In this document: positions 61,089 to 64,000 of the stretch, one piece after another
Numbering within the stretch: position 1 is the stretch's first letter
Layout: each line of letters begins with the position of its first letter
Assembly: GCA_946183145.1 (NCBI GenBank)
Contig: CAMGZM010000001.1
Span: forward strand, 372,001 to 436,000
Length of the DNA: 64,000 bases
Source of the DNA: an uncultured Fretibacterium sp.
GTDB lineage: Bacteria; Synergistota; Synergistia; Synergistales; Aminobacteriaceae
Direction: 5' to 3'
Position numbers and translations under genes: made by a program
Notes under the pieces: generated by a model
Told to the model about the DNA's origin: nothing
The model's database searches: none
What the model saw: only the letters and a program-made list of their open reading frames with translations

Positions 61089-62270
61089 TCACATCTCTCC
61101 TCTCAAATCATCAAGAAATACTCTGAGTCTTTCCTTTGTTACGTGCTGCATAACTACAATGTGTGCGAGTTCACCGCCGAGTCGTTTGTCAAAATCGGGC
61201 GCAAGGTCATATTTCTTTGCGACTGACTCACTTGGCCTCTTGAAGTACACAGTGTTAGACATAGGCTCAAGCCATGCGGGCCAGTTCATTCGGTCAAGCT
61301 CATCTTTAAGCCAGCGTGCATTCTCAAGAAATTTTGCGGTCTGCTCTGTGAAATCCTCTTTGCTTGTGTGCTGCAATATCCACCAGAATTTTAACGGAGT
61401 CATTGCTGAACGTGAGCAGTTTATCATCGGCATACTGCAATTCAGGTAAGGAACATCGTAACGGGTCTGATTGTCGCGGACTTCCTTTGTTGTGAGGAAA
61501 AATCCGGCGGGCTCGTCCATTCCGAAAAATTTATGCCCGCTTACAGCAATCGAGTCGAACAGAGTAATTTTCCTGTTCACAATGTCTCTGTACTCAGTGT
61601 AAGGCAGGTAAGCTCCGAATAATGCCCCGTCAACATGCCTGTAAATGTCCGTAATATTATGGCGCGCAAAAATCTTGTTCAGCCCGGCCATGTCATCAAC
61701 ACCGCCCTTGAATGTCGTACCAAGAGCATACACAACCAATGCAGGCCGCCCGGGAATTATTGCCTTGTCTAACTCTTCAGGAATCATTCGCCCGTGAACA
61801 TCTGAAGGAATCAGCGCGAGCTCCAAATTCTGCAAGTCCGCAAGCCTCCTCGATGAGTAATGCGCCGACTCTGAGACATACACAACTGGCTTCATGCCCG
61901 TTTTCTTTTCGAGGTACTTCGCGCCGAAATATATACCGTGATTGTTACCGTCTGTGCCGCTGAATGTTACGATTCCCCAGAAATTATTTTCATCAAAGCC
62001 GTAAAGAGGGGCGAGTCGTTCGATGACTTCCCGCTCAAAGTCTATAGTGTTCAGCTTCAGGTGATGCCCGTCAATGTCAAAAGGATCTCCGCAGTTATTC
62101 ACCATTGTGAGATTAAGCCCGCTGCCTGAAAACCACCTGTAGAAACCACGAAGCTCGCTGCTCTGGTTCATAGGGTAGCCCATATCATTCGCCCTCTCTG
62201 AAACAATATCACCCGCGAATTTGTCTAAACGCGCTTCAGCCGGATCTATCGCTGTGTTATTCGCCGACAT
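61089..62270 (-). CDS. PLP-dependent histidine decarboxylase-like enzyme
   Basis: 393 residues from ATG 62270, after CAGGAGG; an ATG at 62336 has no site. Group II decarboxylase: SGTDGNNHGIY, the ring-stacking H137 (SESAHYSS), D214 (RHVDGA) and the PLP-binding K247 in SGHKFFG. The start DPAEARLDKFAGDI and DIDGHHLKLNTIDFEREVI fit the histidine-decarboxylase subgroup better than tryptophan or glutamate decarboxylases, but substrate is inferred. No amino acid antiporter is adjacent. An upstream terminator separates it from the ABC importer. Confidence 0.75.
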   Translation of the reverse strand: MSANNTAIDPAEARLDKFAGDIVSERANDMGYPMNQSSELRGFYRWFSGSGLNLTMVNNCGDPFDIDGHHLKLNTIDFEREVIERLAPLYGFDENNFWGIVTFSGTDGNNHGIYFGAKYLEKKTGMKPVVYVSESAHYSSRRLADLQNLELALIPSDVHGRMIPEELDKAIIPGRPALVVYALGTTFKGGVDDMAGLNKIFARHNITDIYRHVDGALFGAYLPYTEYRDIVNRKITLFDSIAVSGHKFFGMDEPAGFFLTTKEVRDNQTRYDVPYLNCSMPMINCSRSAMTPLKFWWILQHTSKEDFTEQTAKFLENARWLKDELDRMNWPAWLEPMSNTVYFKRPSESVAKKYDLAPDFDKRLGGELAHIVVMQHVTKERLRVFLDDLRGEM

Positions 62271-62286
62271 AATTATTACCTCCTGC

Positions 62287-62325
62287 AAAAAAAATGAGGG
62301 ACAAGGATTTTTTTCCTCATCCCCC
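62287..62325 (-). terminator. terminator between the ABC permease and the decarboxylase
   Basis: On the minus strand ATGAGG pairs with CCTCAT and is followed by eight T. It lies only 17 bases before the decarboxylase start, so it may attenuate read-through into that gene. Confidence 0.7.
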
Positions 62326-62347
62326 CTTAATGACAATTATACTATGA

Positions 62348-63319
62348 TTACTTTCTGCGCTTCTTCAGCATGTCGACATAAACCGCAAGAAGTATCACTA
62401 TGCCTTTTGCGATCTGCTGCCAGAAGGAATTTAGTCCCAGAAGATTCAAGCCGTTGTTCAGGACTCCGATGATTAACACGCCGATCATTGTCGAGCCGAT
62501 TTTGCCGACTCCGCCTGACATTGACGTACCGCCCAGAACCGTCGCCGCAATTGCGTCCATCTCGAAACTTTGTCCCGCTGTGGGCTGACCCGATGCCATT
62601 CTCGCGCAAAGCACAACGCCCGTAAACGCCGCCAAAAATCCGCTCATCGTGTAGACAAGCATTTTCGTCCTCGCAACGTTCACACCTGAGAATATCGCTG
62701 CCTTGTCATTTCCTCCGACCGCGTAAACATGACGGCCGAAACGAGTCTTACTCAGCAATATCACGCACACAATCAGGAACACAATCATGTAGATTACGGG
62801 ATAAGGTATAGGCCCAAGCCAGCCCGTTCCGATAATCTGATAGTCCGGGAACATTGCGCGTATAGGCTGACCGTTCGAGTAAATATACGCCGCGCCTCTC
62901 GCAATCTGCATCATTGCAAGCGTTACGATGAACGGAGGAATTGTAGTTTTTGCGATGACGAATCCGTTGAAGAGTCCTAACGCCGTTCCGATTACGATAG
63001 CAAGTATTACGGCCTGCGCTACGGGCATGTTGTTGAATGCGATGAAGCCCGCGCTGAGAGTCCCGGAAAGAGCGAGGATTGAGCCGACAGACAAATCAAT
63101 TCCGCCCGTAATGATTGCGAATGTCATTCCGAACGCAAGACAGGCATTTGATGACACCTGACGCAATACGTTCACTAAGTTTCGCTGTGAGTAGAAGACT
63201 CCGTTTGTTGTGAGCGACAATATTACGCACATCGCAAGAAGCCCGATAAGCGTACCCATATTTTCTTTGAAGTAGCGCGCAAATCCGTTCTGCGCTTTAA
63301 CCTGATTTTCAAGCGGCAT
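62348..63319 (-). CDS. rbsC: ribose-type ABC transporter permease
   Basis: 323 residues from ATG 63319 (8 bases after AGGAGG; an ATG at 63346 is also in frame). RbsC family: ITGGIDLSVGSILALSGTLSAG, VTLAMMQIARG, GGNDKAAIFSGVNV, LGGTSMSGGVGKIGSTMIGVLIIGVLNNGLNLLG. About 8-10 helices. Imports a sugar, or autoinducer-2, with the ATPase encoded upstream; the start overlaps the ATPase end by 11 bases. The ligand-binding protein is outside the window. Confidence 0.93.
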   Translation of the reverse strand: MPLENQVKAQNGFARYFKENMGTLIGLLAMCVILSLTTNGVFYSQRNLVNVLRQVSSNACLAFGMTFAIITGGIDLSVGSILALSGTLSAGFIAFNNMPVAQAVILAIVIGTALGLFNGFVIAKTTIPPFIVTLAMMQIARGAAYIYSNGQPIRAMFPDYQIIGTGWLGPIPYPVIYMIVFLIVCVILLSKTRFGRHVYAVGGNDKAAIFSGVNVARTKMLVYTMSGFLAAFTGVVLCARMASGQPTAGQSFEMDAIAATVLGGTSMSGGVGKIGSTMIGVLIIGVLNNGLNLLGLNSFWQQIAKGIVILLAVYVDMLKKRRK

Positions 63320-64000
63320 CAATATTTCCTCCTGTCCCTGTTGCATAACGCATGATTGTTTCCTGGCTCAACTCGTTTTTGCTGAGATTGGCTGTAACTC
63401 GTCCCTCGTGCATGACTAATACGCGGTCTGACATGTTTATGACTTCCGGCAAATCTGAGCTTATCATGAGAATCGCGACTCCCTGTTTCGCAAGCTCATT
63501 CATGAAGCCGTAAATTTCCGCCCTCGCTCCTACGTCGACTCCTCTTGTCGGCTCATCGAGGATTAATAGCTTCGGATTTGTCGCAAGCCATTTCGCAATT
63601 ACTATCTTCTGCTGATTCCCGCCTGAAAGATTTTCCGCAAGCTGATCCGCTGAAGGAGTTTTTATCGCCAGTTCCTTAATGTAGCGCGTGATTGTGTCAG
63701 TCTCTTTCGACAGATTGCCCAATGGCCGCCCCCTGAAAATTTCATGAAGCACCGTTAATGTGAGGTTGTAGCCTACGGAATTTATCAGCACGAGTCCTTC
63801 TTCCTTGCGGTTCTCAGGCACCATTGCGATTCCGTTGTTCATGGCCTGACGCACTGAGCGAATATGTACAGGCTTTCCGTCAATCAGAATTTCTCCCGTA
63901 TACTTGTCATCGATTCCGAAAATGCAGTGTGCAGTCTCAGATCTTCCAGCACCGACAAGCCCGGACATTCCGACAATTTCGCCCTCACGAACTGCGAACG
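63309..64000 (-). CDS. rbsA: sugar ABC transporter ATP-binding protein, C-terminal part (runs off window)
   Basis: Open to the window edge, so only the second half is seen. The C-terminal ATPase domain shows the modified Walker A GLVGAGRSETA, LSGGNQQK, LILDEPTRGVDVGA and the switch SSDLPEV. RbsA/MglA proteins have two domains in one chain; the first lies beyond 64000. Translationally coupled to the permease. Confidence 0.93.
   Translation of the reverse strand, partial: FAVREGEIVGMSGLVGAGRSETAHCIFGIDDKYTGEILIDGKPVHIRSVRQAMNNGIAMVPENRKEEGLVLINSVGYNLTLTVLHEIFRGRPLGNLSKETDTITRYIKELAIKTPSADQLAENLSGGNQQKIVIAKWLATNPKLLILDEPTRGVDVGARAEIYGFMNELAKQGVAILMISSDLPEVINMSDRVLVMHEGRVTANLSKNELSQETIMRYATGTGGNIDAA

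Overview
The window is a dense, mostly intact stretch of a bacterial chromosome from a diderm (Gram-negative-type) anaerobe. A member of the Synergistota, gut or rumen type, is the best guess. The reasons are the short-form S-adenosylhomocysteine hydrolase paired with an SAH deaminase, ThyX, a FapR-PlsX-FabK-FabD-FabG-ACP-FabF-Rnc lipid operon, a DUF1385-PrfA-PrmC block, 4Fe-4S ferredoxin, an alpha-2-macroglobulin and a lipoprotein (outer-membrane style), and many TTG and GTG starts behind strong GGAGG sites. The phylum is inference; no rRNA or tRNA gene was found to confirm it.

Layout. 1-2.7 kb: SAH recycling (ahcY, mtaD). 2.8-6.2 kb: a secreted lamin-tail/CotH-kinase protein broken by two frameshifts, followed by a 50-residue peptide. 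6.3-9.9 kb: an HtrA-like protease with a degenerate J-like N-terminus, an ankyrin protein, and an interrupted Sel1-ankyrin gene lying between two copies of a 65-bp leader. 10-14.9 kb: an iron-type ABC importer with a fused double permease. 14.9-19 kb (minus strand): a membrane protein, thrS, a small conserved-looking protein and a lone RelA/SpoT synthetase domain in AT-rich DNA. 19-24.5 kb: rpsO, rpmE, thyX, DUF1385, prfA, prmC, a prepilin and cheV. 24.6-30 kb: a 1785-residue alpha-2-macroglobulin. 30-33.2 kb: a tail-anchored coiled-coil protein, hemC and a cobA-hemD fusion. 33.2-35.9 kb: a secreted esterase, a broken DUF4230 gene between two near-identical terminators, and a short Hsp70-like protein. 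35.9-39.3 kb: mtaB, prmA and a CapA-like protein. 39.3-41.4 kb: dihydroxyacetone kinase in the order L-M-K. 41.5-43.4 kb: an orphan pilin and an Rpn-type nuclease. 43.4-50.1 kb: the fatty-acid operon and rnc. 50-55 kb: a metal-binding-protein-like secreted protein, a nitroreductase-like protein with a C_GCAxxG_C_C protein, an ABC-F ATPase, a DUF364 protein and a ferredoxin. 55.3-59.6 kb: an AddA-like helicase-nuclease with a probable Fe-S clamp and a DUF1275 protein. 59.6-60.1 kb: a YafQ-type toxin-antitoxin pair. 60.2-64 kb (minus strand): a LamG-SHOCT lipoprotein, a PLP decarboxylase and a ribose-type ABC importer that runs off the window.

How the parts fit: most of the window is housekeeping (methyl cycle, lipid synthesis, translation, tetrapyrrole entry steps). 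The accessory genes sit singly between housekeeping operons. Three genes are interrupted (CotH, Sel1-ankyrin, DUF4230), all accessory, with two lesions each. Three accessory genes (Sel1-ankyrin, DUF4230, Rpn) each lie between two copies of a regulatory sequence (leader, terminator and promoter respectively), which suggests that they arrived or were duplicated together with flanking control DNA. The most interesting candidates for further work are this duplication pattern, the CotH-peptide pair, the lone alarmone-synthetase-like protein and the J-like/HtrA fusion.
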